Of a DNA stretch of 64,000 nucleotides, positions 40,561 to 52,799 are shown in pieces. Position numbers and translations under genes: made by a program. Every line of letters begins with the position of its first letter. Position 1 is the stretch's first letter. Under the pieces are notes generated by a model. The model was not told the DNA's origin. It did no database searches and saw only the letters and a program-made list of their open reading frames with translations. Source of the stretch: Adenophora triphylla var. japonica (lineage: Eukaryota > Streptophyta > Magnoliopsida > Asterales > Campanulaceae); NCBI GenBank assembly GCA_022495995.1, contig JAFEMH010002325.1:124001-188000 (forward strand). The letters are read 5' to 3'.

Positions 40561-41837
40561 TGTTTGTCTGTGCTACCCCAAGTGATGTTATCACTCAGGG
40601 TAACACTTGTATATTAGTGTATTTTATTTTTTCTCTTTATTTAAAAAAAAAGGAAAAAAATGATTTTATATTTGTTTATTCTGGTTAGCTTAGTTCTAAC
40701 AGTGGCACATGCTGACCTTTTTGTTATGATAGATTATTACTTAGGTTAACATGTTTGATATCACTCGATCCCCTTCATATGCTAAAAGTGACATTGTCAC
40801 TAACACTTTTATGATAAATAAAAAACAAAGGCAATTATTCCATACTATTCTCTCGATCTCGGGACACGGTGTTCGCTGCAACGATGTACTCTTGCCAATG
40901 AGAATGTATGAGGTGATTTATGCTAAGTATTAGGGATATGGAGTTCGCTACTACAGTGTACCCTACTTGAAAGGCATAAATCACTTTATCTTTACACTTG
41001 AAATATAACTCGAGGCACGGAGCTCGTTACTACGTTGCTTTCTTGTTTAAAGAAGTGTATTGATCCTTATAACAAGCAATATATTTAAAAATATATATAG
41101 GCTTATAATGTCTAAAGTGCATGAAAAAAAAACTCAGCTTGTTATGCCTGAAATGCTTGAAAATGAAAAATATTTATCAAGGGGATTTATATCACATGTG
41201 TTATCTTAGGTGTTACCCTCATTGCCTTAACACATTAGTGTGTGCTATATTAGTTTTTAATTTCTTATTTTCGAAATTATGTTGATTAATTTTTCAAAAT
41301 CTGAAAGTCTTTTTAATTAAAGAGTTTACGATTTTGAAAACGTCTTCAACAAGTTTCCTTTATTTTTGGTAAACATAGTTGAGTAACTAATCCTTATTTA
41401 CTTTGATTTTGTGCTCATAATTTTCGGACTTAGTTACAAAATATTTTGTTTACTCAATTTTTATTTTCGACATACTTCAAAAAATAGTTTTTTAATTTTA
41501 TTTTTTAACAACCGTGTGTTTGTTGGGGTTTTAAATATGAGTGGTTAGGGTTTAATTTAAATGAGTGGAGTAGATCAATTAAGAGTTTTAATAGGGATAG
41601 GAGAGGGTTTATAGGGTTTAAGTTGGATGTGATTTAAATGTCAAATCAATTTAATAAATTTGTTCCCTATCCATTTCTTCCTCTTTTCTCTCCTATTTTC
41701 TCTCTAACTCTCCACTTATCTCTCTCTCTCTCTCTCTCTAACCGTTACTCTCTCTCTCTTTAAATCCCCTTTCCAGCGTCTTCGTCTCTCTCCCAACCTA
41801 GGTCAATTTCGTTCCAAAAAATTCCTACAAAATTTTA
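40561..41837. other. Sirevirus-like internal spacer between pol and env-like ORF
   Basis: Non-coding. Contains loosely repeated 'acacggtgttcgctgc / atatggagttcgctac / gcacggagctcgttac' segments (40860-41035) and a (CT)n tract at about 41720-41760 just before the env-like ATG, resembling a leader. Confidence 0.55.
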
Positions 41838-43699
41838 ATGGCATCTCCACCCAAATCCAACACCGAACCTTCTCACACAGATCAAATGGACATCTCTCCA
41901 AGCATTTCTCCATTCGTTGCTTCTCGTGTGGCCATGGAAACATCTCCCATGATTACACCAAGTTCTTCTCCTCCTATAATGGCTATAATTCCAGCCTCTG
42001 CCCCCACAACCTCATTCAAACATGGCATTCTCAAGGTCACTCTCATCCCAGATGAACCGAAAAGGAAGAGGAAAGCCCCCTCAGTCAAGCTATCTCCTCA
42101 AGTTGCAAAGAGGAGGTCCTCCAACCGTATAAGGTCAATCAGGTCCAAGGCTACATCAAATACCACCTCTGATCCGGTTGAAGTCTCGAAAAGTTCCTTA
42201 GATGTGTCCTCACCTCATGTGAGTGATGAGAATTTAGACGCCAACAAAGAAAAGGAACATTCTGTGGACTCTTTTGATGCTTGGGTGGATGGTGAAGATG
42301 AAGAAACCTTGTCAGATTTTCAGAAGAAGAAGGGCAAGGGCAAAGCTTCTGTGAGTGCTACCAAAGGTGCTACCAAGAAGAGGATATCATCTGAGATAAC
42401 ACCTGCCCCCTCCTCTGTTCCTACTTGTTCTTCTAGTGATAATGAATTAGCTGGTGATGAGCATAATCGAAATGAAGAGGATAAAGCTTTTCCAAAACCA
42501 TTTCCTACTTTGGAATTTTATAAGAAAGAAAACATAGAGTTTTGGTTGAATAATTCGAGTAAGAAATTGTTAAAAGAAAAACACATTGAAGAGGGTCAGT
42601 TAGAAAAGGAAGGAATGGTTCAGTTTTTGAAGGGCATGAATTTTCTTAAGGCTAATAATCATGCCTCTGTGTTTGTTGAAAGTGTTGTGAGAAATTTCTT
42701 TGTTAACCTGCATGCTTATTTGGATAATGAAGGTTCTGAAAAATTTGGGAAAGTTTTTGTAAGGGGTAAGATTTATTCATTTACTTCAGCTCTAATTAAC
42801 AAGGTTTTAGGCCTCCCAAATTTAGATAATAAGAGCATTAGGGTTAATAGGGATGAAATGATCAAACTGCTCACTCACAACAAACTTCAATCCTGGCCTT
42901 TAAAGGAAAAACTTCATGCTTCTAGGCTTACTTCTCTTTATTCTGTGCTTCACAAGCTTTGCATCTTCAAATGGCTCCCTACTACGAATGAACCTATTGT
43001 TACATTGGAGCATGCTAATGTTTTGTACAGATTGGGTAAGAACCTAAGATTAACTTTGGAAGATTAGTGTTCAAACACTTAGCCTCATGAGGTAGAAAGA
43101 AAGAAATGAACATTAGCTTTTTCCCCTATCCTTCTTTAATCTTCAAAGTGTTAGTCTTTCAATCCTTACCTATTGAAGCCTCTGATGTTTTCACCTCTGA
43201 ACCTGAGTATTATACCATTGATCAACAACCGAAAAAGGGTAAAAGGTATACAAAGGATCTTCCTTGGCAAAAATCTGATGACACTGCCTCTGTTCTTCCT
43301 GGTACTATCTCACGTGATATCCCAAGTGCTTCCCCAGGTGCTGCCCCTAATACTTTTGCATGAACTGATGCTGCAAGTATTCTGTCCAACATGATAAATC
43401 TTCTGGGCAACACTTCTCAATCAATTCCAAAGACAACAGTGCTCAACTTCTTGCACAAACAGTCAAGTGCAATGGGTGAACTTGTTGAGGGATGGGCTAA
43501 GCTTAAGCAGGCTACTGATGCTTTCATTGATGAAATTTCTTCCCAAACAGGGGGAGGATCTGCTGCTGCTGCAACTTCTGGAGCTGGTGCTACTGCAGGT
43601 GCTACCACCAGTGCTGGCCCAAGTGATGGTGGAAGTGATAGGGAAGGAGATCAGGAGGAAGATGAAGAAGAAGAGGAGTTTGAAGAAGAAGAAAGCTGA
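41838..43699 (+). pseudogene. Env-like / 'putative plant transposon protein' ORF of Sirevirus-like element
   Basis: The first ORF, 41838-43067 (409 aa), has a Ser/Pro-rich N-terminus, a basic PKRKRKAPS cluster near residue 75 that could be a nuclear signal, and an acidic middle. A folded-looking domain from about residue 220 includes FPTLEFYKKENIEFWL, VESVVRNFFVNLHAYLD and SFTSALINKVLGLP. That region recalls the plant 'putative plant transposon protein' family found downstream of pol in Sireviruses. After a frame change the protein continues at 43106-43699 with one in-frame TGA (43361-43363) and ends in an Ala/Gly/Thr-rich segment and a Glu-rich tail. No clear signal peptide is visible. Function is unknown; 'envelope-like' is a position-based name. 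Confidence 0.65.
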
Positions 43700-44148
43700 A
43701 ACCTGAAGGTTGTTGAACCTGAAGGTTTATGTTGCCACTATCTTGTTGGTGGATTGGGTTTGTGTGTCCTAAAAACAATTTCTTTTTATTTGGTGATGTG
43801 ATGTGGTTCTCTAAACAATTTCCTTTTATTTTGTTTATGTTGGTTGCAAAACACTTTAGTTGGTCTGTTTAAAACTTTAAATCGTTAGGTTGTTTTGCTA
43901 GTTTGGATGATATTTTGCTACAATGGTTTATGGTTTTAACTTAGTTTATTTCGAAAACTTTTTAAGTTTAAAATTAATTAGTTTATTTTGGTAAGTCATT
44001 GTTTAGATTAGCTCCTTGATTAGGGGGGAGTTAATTTTCATGGAGTTGTTAAACTTTGGTTCTATGCTCTATATATTTGTTTATGGACTAACATTCCAGG
44101 AGAGCAGCACATTAGGTTTGAGAAGAAATATCCAACTAAGGGGGAGAT

Positions 44149-45396
44149 TGTTAGTGTAAACTGCAGGTGATATCATAGATGATTTCCCAAATTCCAGATG
44201 ATATCGCAGATGATTTCCTGTGCTGAAATTTACATAGTTGAACATTTCTTGTTTATTATTTAATGGACTAATGTGCTAATATAATCTGTACTCCCTCTGT
44301 CCCATAAGTCTTAAGAAAACTTTCTATTTTGGGCGTCCCATAACTCTTAAGAAATTTACTATTCCCTCCACTCATTCTCTCTCCTACATTATTTTAATAC
44401 TCACAACACATTATAATTTACTATTCCCTCCACTCATTCTCTCTCCTATTTAATTTTTCACACTCACAACACTTCTTCCACTCATTCTCTCTCCTAATAC
44501 TATAATAATATTCCTTAATTCCCGTGCCAAATAGAATCTTCCTAAGCTCTATGGGACGGAGGGAGTATAGTGCATGATTTATGTCCATATTTCAGGTTGC
44601 AATATGATCAAAGAAATAGCTAGACACGTGAGGAATTTGGAAGGAAACGATTTATGCATAAATGACATTTTATGCATAAAATCGTAACTTTGGCAACAAC
44701 AAGTTAAAACGTGTGGAGACTTGGTCAAGGAGTTGTTGCTGAGTTAACGAAGATTACAATACTGATAAAGCTTGGGAGTACAAGGTGTTGAAGCTTGGAC
44801 TTGGTAATTAAATAACACGGTTGCTATTTTTGAGGAAGTGGGCGCATGAAGTGAGGAACAAACTCAACCACTCTCCCTCAACGTGCAAGACATCCCCAAG
44901 GATGTTTATTGAGTAGCCTTCAAGTAAATTGAAGACTATAAATATGCTTGGAAGGTTTCATTTGAAGACATGCCAATACACGCCATTTCATACACTTCTT
45001 CAAAGCATATAGAGATAGAGTTCTTTGTTTGGTTCCTTTAATCCTTCCTCCCTTGTAATTTCGCACTTGATCACTTTGGTATCAAGTTGTGTGAAGGCTA
45101 GGATAGGATTTCGTTCTTTATCTCTTGTTCCATAGAGCTCATAGTGTTATAGCCATAGGGAACATTTCAGCTTTTGTAATTATTTTATAAAGTGATTATA
45201 AAGTCTTGCCTAAGAGGCACTCTCAAGTTATATTATTTATATAACTTGAGAAAAACAATTTTGGAGTTATTATTCCACTGCAATCGCTTTTACAAAATTA
45301 TTTTATTTTCGAAGTGTGTGTGTGCTATCCCAAGTGCTATCGTTGGTGCTGTTATCACCTTGGATATCACTTGTGATTCTGGCCGTGACAATTTCA
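44149..45396 (+). repeat. 3' LTR of Sirevirus-like copia, with MITE insertion
   Basis: Preceded by AAGGGGGAGAT. Equivalent to 34460-35438 plus a 277-bp insertion (MITE and one TA). Several percent divergence from the 5' LTR is visible. Ends GACAATTTCA, then TSD CGATA. Confidence 0.94.
44291..44565. mobile_element. Stowaway MITE inside the 3' LTR
   Basis: Ends CTCCCTCTGTCCCATAAG and CTATGGGACGGAGGGAG, with TA at 44289-44290 and 44566-44567. The 5' LTR has a single TA at the same point (aatctgTAtagtg), giving a direct empty-site comparison. Inside are three copies of ccactcattctctctcct. Confidence 0.95.
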
Positions 45397-46085
45397 CGAT
45401 ACCACCCGAATGCTTCAAACTTAATAATGTGTTTTGCGAGACGGAGGACAAAGGACACGGGCATTGCGTGAACAAGAGTATGCGTCTATGTAAATTAATT
45501 AATTATTTATTCCTGTTTAATTTAAAATAAATTAATCTTAAAAAATAATCATTCGACTTTCCAAATGTATAGGTCAAAATTATTAGAAGACCTTGATATA
45601 AATCAACAAATTTTCATTCAAATTCGACATTCCCTCGGTAGAATGAACGTCGTATTTGAATACTGTGATGCATTGCATTGGATTAATGAGAAATTGTTTA
45701 ATTCTACTCTAAGTAGTCCAAAATTTGGAACATGTTGCTCAAAAGGACAATTTAAGCTTTCAAGACTACGTGATCCTCCCACCCTGTTTAGGTCATTATA
45801 CGATAGTGATGAGTATCGATCTAAGTCATTTTTCAGTATATTCGAACATGTGCATTATTACCACAATCGAATGCAGAGCCAGTAGATGCCCAACTTTACA
45901 TCTATGATCCCATAGGAGCATTGGATAGTCGTCAACGTCAGAATCCAATATTAGATCGAGATCTCTTAGGCAACATCCAACAATGTTTGTTACACAATAA
46001 TCAATTTGTGCGTATCTTTCATCAATCATACGAAGTATTACGACAATAAAGTCAAGATCAGGCTGATAAAAATTTACAAGCGTAT

Positions 46086-47195
46086 TTGCACTATAATCCT
46101 AGAAGAGATCAACACAGGTATAATGCACCAATTGTAGACGAGATTGCAGTAATCGTGCCTGGTGATGGTACTGAGGCAAGGAGATCAAGAGATATCGATC
46201 TACATTACAGAGGAACCCAAGGCTTGATGAGTATAAGTAAATCCCATCCGGCATACACACCATTGCATTACGTGCTATTGTTCCTTTATGGCGAGTTAGG
46301 ATGGGAACCGTCCATAACTATTTGGGATTTGAATAGAAATGCTTCGAGTACTAGAGAGAGAAATCGCCTGACAATGATGGCTTACTATAATTATCGATTA
46401 TTTGAACGAAAAAATGAGTATTCAACAATTTTAAGAGGCCAAAAACTATTTCAGGAATATTTGGTAGATGTCTGGGATGCAATAGAGCAAAATCGTCTTT
46501 TCTATATTAGAGAAAATCAAGAGTTATTTATTCGTTTTGATCGATATAGAGATCTCCAAGAAATCTTTGATGAAAAAGGTCCAAGCCCTAATCAAATTGG
46601 AAGAAGATTTATTTTCCCATCTTCTTTTATCGGTGGACCAAGACAAATGTATGAAAATTTTCAGGATTCTATGTCTATTACACACGCATATAAGCATCCA
46701 TATAGTTTTTTAACCATAACTGCCAACACCGCATGGCCAGAAATTAGTGATGCTCTCCTGCCTAATCAAACAACTGTTGATCGTCCAAATTTAGTTGCTC
46801 GAGTTTTTGAATTGAAAAAAAGACAATTGATGAAAATAGTAAAAATTAAATGGGTGTTTGAAAAAATAGAAGCATATATTTTTACTATAGAGTTTCAGAA
46901 ACGGGGATTGCCTCATATGCATATGCTATGTTTCCTCGCAGAACCTGATAAGATCAGGACACCAGAACTAGTTGATCGAGTGGTATGTGCTGAGTTACCG
47001 GATCAAGAGAGTAAACCCGCACTTTTTGACACAGTTACGAGATGCATGATACATGGACCATGCGACGTAATAAACTCAAATGCACAATGTATGGGGAAAG
47101 GTTTTTGTAAGAAAAGATATCAAAAAACATGGGCCGAAACAAGTTCTATCGATAATGACGGTATGCAATCTATCACCGTCGCGATAATGGAGTAG
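46086..47195 (+). CDS. Largest intact piece of the Helitron Rep region
   Basis: A 369-codon open frame inside the Helitron pseudogene. It spans most of the Helitron-like N domain and the first half of the HUH nuclease, with the paired metal-binding histidines in GLPHMHM near residue 277. It ends before the catalytic tyrosine region, which lies in another frame at 47204-47461, so this piece alone cannot be an active nuclease. The ATG at 46086 is simply the first Met after a stop. Confidence 0.75.
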   Translation: MHYNPRRDQHRYNAPIVDEIAVIVPGDGTEARRSRDIDLHYRGTQGLMSISKSHPAYTPLHYVLLFLYGELGWEPSITIWDLNRNASSTRERNRLTMMAYYNYRLFERKNEYSTILRGQKLFQEYLVDVWDAIEQNRLFYIRENQELFIRFDRYRDLQEIFDEKGPSPNQIGRRFIFPSSFIGGPRQMYENFQDSMSITHAYKHPYSFLTITANTAWPEISDALLPNQTTVDRPNLVARVFELKKRQLMKIVKIKWVFEKIEAYIFTIEFQKRGLPHMHMLCFLAEPDKIRTPELVDRVVCAELPDQESKPALFDTVTRCMIHGPCDVINSNAQCMGKGFCKKRYQKTWAETSSIDNDGMQSITVAIME

Positions 47196-49287
47196 TTGTA
47201 ATAGTGCGAGGGAAAGAGGTTGATAATCGAGATGTTGTACCTTACAATCCTTATCTCACCGAGATGTTTAACTGTCATATTAATATGGAGGTGTGTGCTG
47301 GATTGACATGTGTAAAGTACATTCATAAATACATATACAAAGGTCATGATAAAAAAACAATGGATTTGGGGAGAGGTGATGAGATCAAACAATATCTTGA
47401 TGCGAGGTACATTGGTACGCTAAAAGCTGCATGGCAACTATTGGCAAAAATTTACATTTAAAAGCTTCTAATATTGTTTGGTTGGATCTCTATCTACCGG
47501 GGGAGCATAATGTTTCGTATGATTCAAGACTTTCACAAGATGAGATAGTTCATCAGGTTGAAGGAAAAATTACAAAATTAATGGATTTTTTTTACTATTT
47601 TGCTTCTGACATAAGAGCACAAGATTTAACTGACCAAAAATGCTAATGTATTACACATGGATGGGAAAGTATTGGAAACGAATACATCAAAATCATCAAA
47701 GCAACGCAATTGGTAAAATATATTTTGCAATCCCCTCAAGTAGTGAGAGGTTTTGCCTTCACCTCTTATTAATTATTGTTAAAGGGCCAACATCTTGGGA
47801 AAATATACGAACGTACAATGGTGTTCGATATAATACATTCAAGGATGCATGTGTTGCTTGGGGTCTTCTTGAAGATGATGAAGAATGGAAACAATGTTTG
47901 GAAGAAGCATAATTTATAAAGACTGGATACCAATTGAGACGATTATTTGCACTTACTATAACACAATGTTCACTATTACATCCTGATTAGTTGTGGAATA
48001 AGTTTTCAATGAATATATGTGATGATCTTCCTCACAAACTACACACATAATTTGAAATTCCAAATCCTATTGACAATCAAATAACAGATTATGCTTTGCA
48101 TCTATTGAATGAAATATTGCAAAAATTGGAGAAATGTTTACAAAATTTCCCCCAATGCCCCTCCCCCTTCAAAATTGGACACAAATGATGGGCAATATCA
48201 GGCTATTGTGGAAGCATAGAAAACTTCAAAATGATGATCACACTATTGGTGCGGAAGATAATGTCTCTCGCTTGAATTTTGGTCAACAAAAGTCTTTCAG
48301 TGTAGTGATGTCATCGGTGATTCAAAATCAAGGGAGGATTTTTTTTCTTGAATGGGGGTACATGAATGGGAAAAACGATTTCGCCTTTGTATTGCATTTC
48401 ATCATCTGTCCAACAAAATTGCAGGAATGTGTCGAATGCAGGGCGATATCATGATTTGTGTTGCATCATTCGGAATTGCATCGTTATTGTTGGTAGGCGG
48501 TAGAACTGCACATTCTATTTTTTGCATACCTTTGAATGTGTTAGAAGAAATGATGTGTTCATTCACAAAATAGTCAATTCATGCCAAACTCTTTAGAGAG
48601 CCAAAATTTATAATATGGATGAGGTTCCTATGAAGCATCACCATTGTGTTAAGGTCGTCGATCGCACCTTTCGAGATGTTCGTGATAATAATAGCCCTTT
48701 TGGTGGAATTACTGTTGATTTTGGTGGTGATTTCCGACAAAATTTACCTGTTGTACCTAAAGGATTTCGTGAGCAAATTGTGGGATCAACTCTTCAAAAA
48801 TAATCGATTGGAAAAAGATACACGTCTTGACTCTATTAGAGAACATGCGGCTCGATCGAAATGATTTTGGGAATGTTGAGTTTGCAACTTATTTGAACGA
48901 GGTAATATTTACGCATTTAAAATAAATCTTTCTTAAATAAGCATTCATAATTAATGTTAAATTAATTTCAATGATAGGTGAGAACCAATCCAAATGAGAC
49001 AATCAAACTCCCGACTACTATTCATAAGTGTAAAGACGTCAATGAACTAATAAGAAAAGTTTATCCAGAATTGCAAATATTGAGGACTTCCACTGCTCGG
49101 TTCTTAACTGATCGATCATTTCTCTCCCCAAACCATGATGATGTCAATTATATAAATTTTAAAGCATTATATATATTCCCCGGTACTATCATAAGTTATC
49201 TATCAGTCGACAAATATGCAGATGGAGATACAAGCGATCCGATCTTGGCACCTAGTAAAATATTTGAACACACTGAATCCTCCTGGT

Positions 49288-49850
49288 TAGGGATGGCAAC
49301 GGGGCGGGTTCGGGACGGGTTTTTCATTTCCCAAACCCGCCCCTATAGTGATATACCCCTGCCCGAACCCGCCCCGCCCCGATTGTTGCATTACCCGAGC
49401 CCGCCCCGATAAACCTGCCCCGATAATCAGCTAAGCAAAAAATTAAGAAACATTCAGCAAAAATGGTATTGTTAACATGCAGAGTCCAAATCATTTCATA
49501 GCTAAGCAAAACAATTTTATAGCTAAGCAAAAATTGTGACCCTGTCTTCCTGTGACCAAAACAATTTCAAAAACAATTGCAGAGTCCAAAACAATTGAAG
49601 GGGAAAAAGAATTGGGAGTGGAGGGAAATGAAGGAACGGGGAAGGGGGAACCCTAAGCGTATGTTTTCCTTTAGTCAGGTAAGGGTATTATAGTAATTTC
49701 CTAGCTAATCGGGTCGGGTTCGGGGCGGGGCGGGGTTAAACCCGAACCCTACAAAAACCCGACGGGTTTTCAATTTTGGATCCCAAACCCGGCCTATTAG
49801 GGGCGGGTCATTTCGGGTTCGGGGCGGGTTCGGGTTTTTTGCCATCCCTA
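49288..49850. mobile_element. hAT-type MITE in the Helitron helicase
   Basis: TIRs TAGGGATGGCAA and TTGCCATCCCTA with a perfect 8-bp TSD CTCCTGGT (49280-49287, 49851-49858). The arms are rich in GGGGCGGGTTCGGG and its complement, unlike the AT-rich surroundings. The helicase reading resumes directly after the right TSD. Confidence 0.93.
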
Positions 49851-50247
49851 CTCCTGGTCTTCCCCCTTTAGACTTGCAGTTGAAAGTTGGATACCCAATT
49901 ATTTTAATGAGAAATCTTGCACCAAGGGACGGTGTTTGCAATGGAACAAGATTAAGAGTCGTTCGGCGTGGATGACATATTATTGAGGCTGAAATCCTTA
50001 TCGGAGATAAAGCAGGAAACTTGGTATTTATATCAAGAATTTCTCTTACACCCTTAGCTTCAGAACTTACTATTCCTATTACAAGACAAATTTTTTTAAT
50101 TAGGTTGCCCTTTGTAATGACTACAAATAAATCACAAGTTTAATCGGTTAAATTTGTGGGCATTGATCTTTGAACGCCGGTGTTTACTTATGACCAACTA
50201 TACGTTGTGTTATCTCGATGTACTATATTCAATAGGATAGTGGTCTT

Positions 50248-50422
50248 TCACATGGGGATTTGGCTTGCTGGCTTGAGCTCATGGCTTCCAACCTGGAGGT
50301 CATGGGTTCGATCCCCCCAGAAGTTAGAGGAAAGGCTTTCTCTCCCTAGGATTTATCTCTTAGGCGCTTCTGTGCGTGCATGTGTGTGTGTGTGTGTGAG
50401 TAGTGGAAAAAAAATAAAAAAA
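50248..50422 (+). mobile_element. Short SINE in the Helitron helicase
   Basis: Perfect TSD ATAGGATAGTGGTCTT at 50232-50247 and 50423-50438. A tRNA-like head has box B GGGTTCGATCCC, followed by a (TG)n tract and an A-rich tail. It differs in body sequence from the SINE at 12812. Confidence 0.9.
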
Positions 50423-50500
50423 ATAGGATAGTGGTCTTCTTGCCCTCAAAAATGACACATACACTACAAATATTGTTTATCCTGAAGTTCTTCTTTAAGT

Positions 50501-50726
50501 TTTTGACTTAAGTGTTATGGTAAGTAGTTATTATATTTACATAAAGTGTTATTGTAAGTAGTTACTATATATTTATTAATCTAAAACATGTTTCAAATAG
50601 ATTCCCACAAGTTTGACAGAAGATTTGCAAGATACTCAACCTCTAATTGATTCTTCACAAATTACTCCACCCCCTGACTTATGACGATATCTGGGATGAC
50701 CCAATTTTTATCGCGAAAGTGGTATG

Positions 50727-50777
<51 letters not shown>

Positions 50778-51671
50778 CAAGTTTAATGCATTAGTTATAG
50801 TTAAATAAATGTGGTTGATATCATTTTTTTTCTAAGTGCAGGAATAATGTGCTAGAAGAGTTGAAGCTGAAACTTTAATATCCGATCATGTCGTCGAAGA
50901 GTAACCAACATATTAGTTTATTATTGTCAAGCATATAATGTATGTTATTTCTCTATTTTTTATTCTCTTAATAATTTATGATTGATTTTTATCGAAATAA
51001 TAGAGGTATGAAAAGTTTTCTATTTATTTCCCAGTTCTAAAGTTTTTTTTTTTAATTGGTTCATTCTTTCTTATTCTTAGATTTGATGTAAATTTAAATA
51101 ATGGAAGACGTTTCATCTATGATTGTACTTTTTGTTTTCTTTGATTCTTCACTTCCATTGCAAAGTAGGGTGTGATTCGAGGGAATATTCAAAATTAAAC
51201 TCTCATCTTATCACTTATTATTATATCTCTATTTGTGCGTATCTCATGTTATCACTTATCATTATATCAAGTCCCTGTATCTGGCCATATTTTTGTTTCA
51301 TATTGGAAGCTGTTTGGGGAGCTGAAGTAGCAAAGGTGATGTTTTTATTATCAATTCATATCTCGCAAGGTCAATGTTTCAATCCTCTTAGTTTTTAAAC
51401 CCTACTTTCAAATGTTCAATTATGTTAACCAATTTGTTGTTCATGTTGCTTCATTGAAACTGAAGTTCTATTACTGTAATTTCAAGAGGTTGATTAAATG
51501 AAAGTTTGTGTTCTTATATTTGATTTATTATTTAAGGATATGTTTTGCTTTCTGGTTTTGAAATTAAATGTTTCTATGGGTCATTTGTTGCAGAATTTGA
51601 GCGACTCGGTTGATAATGTCAAGCTTCAACAATTGTTTCAGGATTCTTATATAGTGTATCAAGTGCACGAC
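50501..51671. other. Spacer with TA microsatellite
   Basis: A pure (TA)n run at 50728-50773. No gene was recognised in the rest; it may contain the unrecognised 3' end of the Helitron. Confidence 0.45.
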
Positions 51672-52617
51672 TCTGATACCAATTGAAATTGTCAATGTCC
51701 TGGTTGCAATTGTTATCAAAAAGGTTGGTAACACAATTGACAACACTTTCGGTAGCACACACAACCAAAGTTTGAAAAAAGTTTGTAAAAAAAAGTTTTA
51801 CAGCGAAAATGAGCACAAGAAATAGTTTTTGCTCAAGTTATATAAATATATATCTTGAGTGTGCCTCTTATGCGAGATCTTCTATTCACAATGAAATATG
51901 ATTACAATACCGAATGTTCCCTAACTCTATAACAATGAATCACTAGGAACAAATAAGAACAAATACGAAATTATATCTATCCACGATATAATCAAGTACA
52001 ATGACGTTGCAGGTGGAAAAGGATTTGTGGGAGGAAGAATCTAAAAGAGCCGAGGAGTATTTGATCTTTTCTTGTGCAAGTTGTGTGTAATATCTCGACA
52101 TATTGCTCTTATCTACATCCTTGCCTTTTTTATAGCCTCCATATACTTGTAGGCTACTCCATTTAACAGCTTGTGTAAACTTGGCAAAGTGGGAGAAGTG
52201 GTTGACCATGTGGCTAAAGAAAAGGTCAAATTCCTTGAATGTAGTAACCACTTTTCTTTGAGCCCAAGTCTTAGCTTTAATCTCTTGTACCCACGTGCTC
52301 TTCTCTACTTGTACTCTTCTAAGTTCAACAACTTCAGCCTTGAACAAGTATTTCCACATGACTTTTCATTTACATGAGTTATGCATAAATCTCAATTTAT
52401 GTGTAACTCTCTTTGACTCCTTTTTCCACGTTTGTAACTATCTCCATATTGTTACAACCTGTATCTTAGACCAACAAAAACATATATTTTACAAGTATAT
52501 TTATACATTATTATAATATAACATGAGAAAAAAATGTCAAACTATATTCTCATACTGTGTCTGGTAACAATGTGAAAGTGATGTCATCACTTGTGATAAC
52601 ACCTTAGTCTGATAACA
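51672..52617 (-). mobile_element. Copia fragment: reversed 5' LTR plus PBS
   Basis: On -, an LTR runs from 52617 (TGTTATCAGACTAAGGTG) to 51684 (ending GACAATTTCA) and is followed by the PBS ATTGGTATCAGAGT (51672-51685). The LTR end, PBS spacing and following 'cacttgat' match the Sirevirus-like element at 34460, so it is a related family. The element body beyond about 51640 is absent, so this is a truncated insertion, not a solo LTR. Confidence 0.75.
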
Positions 52618-52799
52618 TTTATAGGGTGTTAGAAGTACTTGTGGTAGCACCACTATTCTGCACTTACATTTTATTTCATTTAAAATTATTTGTTATTGAT
52701 GTTTCAAAGTTTATTTGTTCATATATGTACGTGTTTTATCTTTTTATTTGATTTTAAAATGCGATCTTTTTATTTGATTTTAAGCAGGACATGAGGTTG

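Larger units (their letters stand above)
34460..45396 (+). mobile_element. Ty1/copia retrotransposon, Sirevirus-like, with env-like ORF
   Basis: A 10.9-kb element with TSD CGATA (34455-34459, 45397-45401). The 5' LTR is 979 bp; the 3' LTR is 1248 bp because it contains a MITE. PBS is TGGTATTAGAGC and the polypurine tract AAGGGGGAGAT. A long gag has two zinc knuckles and a coiled-coil region, pol is copia-type, and an extra ORF follows pol in a 3.6-kb downstream region. These features match Sireviruses (SIRE1-like). Multiple stops and frameshifts in gag, pol and the extra ORF make it defective. Confidence 0.93.
45565..50500 (+). pseudogene. Helitron Rep/helicase gene, decayed
   Basis: Pieces in order on +: a Helitron N-terminal signature (CDALHWINEKL, KFGTCCSKGQFKLSRLRDPP, 45640-45800), then a 369-codon ORF 46086-47195 of the Helitron-like N domain with FIGGPRQMYENFQDSM and the HUH motif RGLPHMHML. 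The tyrosine region VKYIHKYIYKGHD follows at 47310-47350, then PIF1 helicase pieces: [35 protein letters not shown] and the C-terminal [14 protein letters not shown], with TYDQLYVVLSRC. The Walker A position reads GVHEWEKR, so the ATP-binding loop is lost. Many frameshifts plus a hAT MITE (49288-49850) and a SINE (50248-50422) interrupt it. Rep would nick and join DNA and the helicase would unwind it during rolling-circle transposition. The element's termini were not identified. Confidence 0.88.

Noticed and set aside
45192..45530. 112-codon ORF on + ending in a Cys-containing segment
   Set aside because: Most lies in the 3' LTR and the rest starts at the TSD; the join is an insertion artefact, not a secreted peptide gene.
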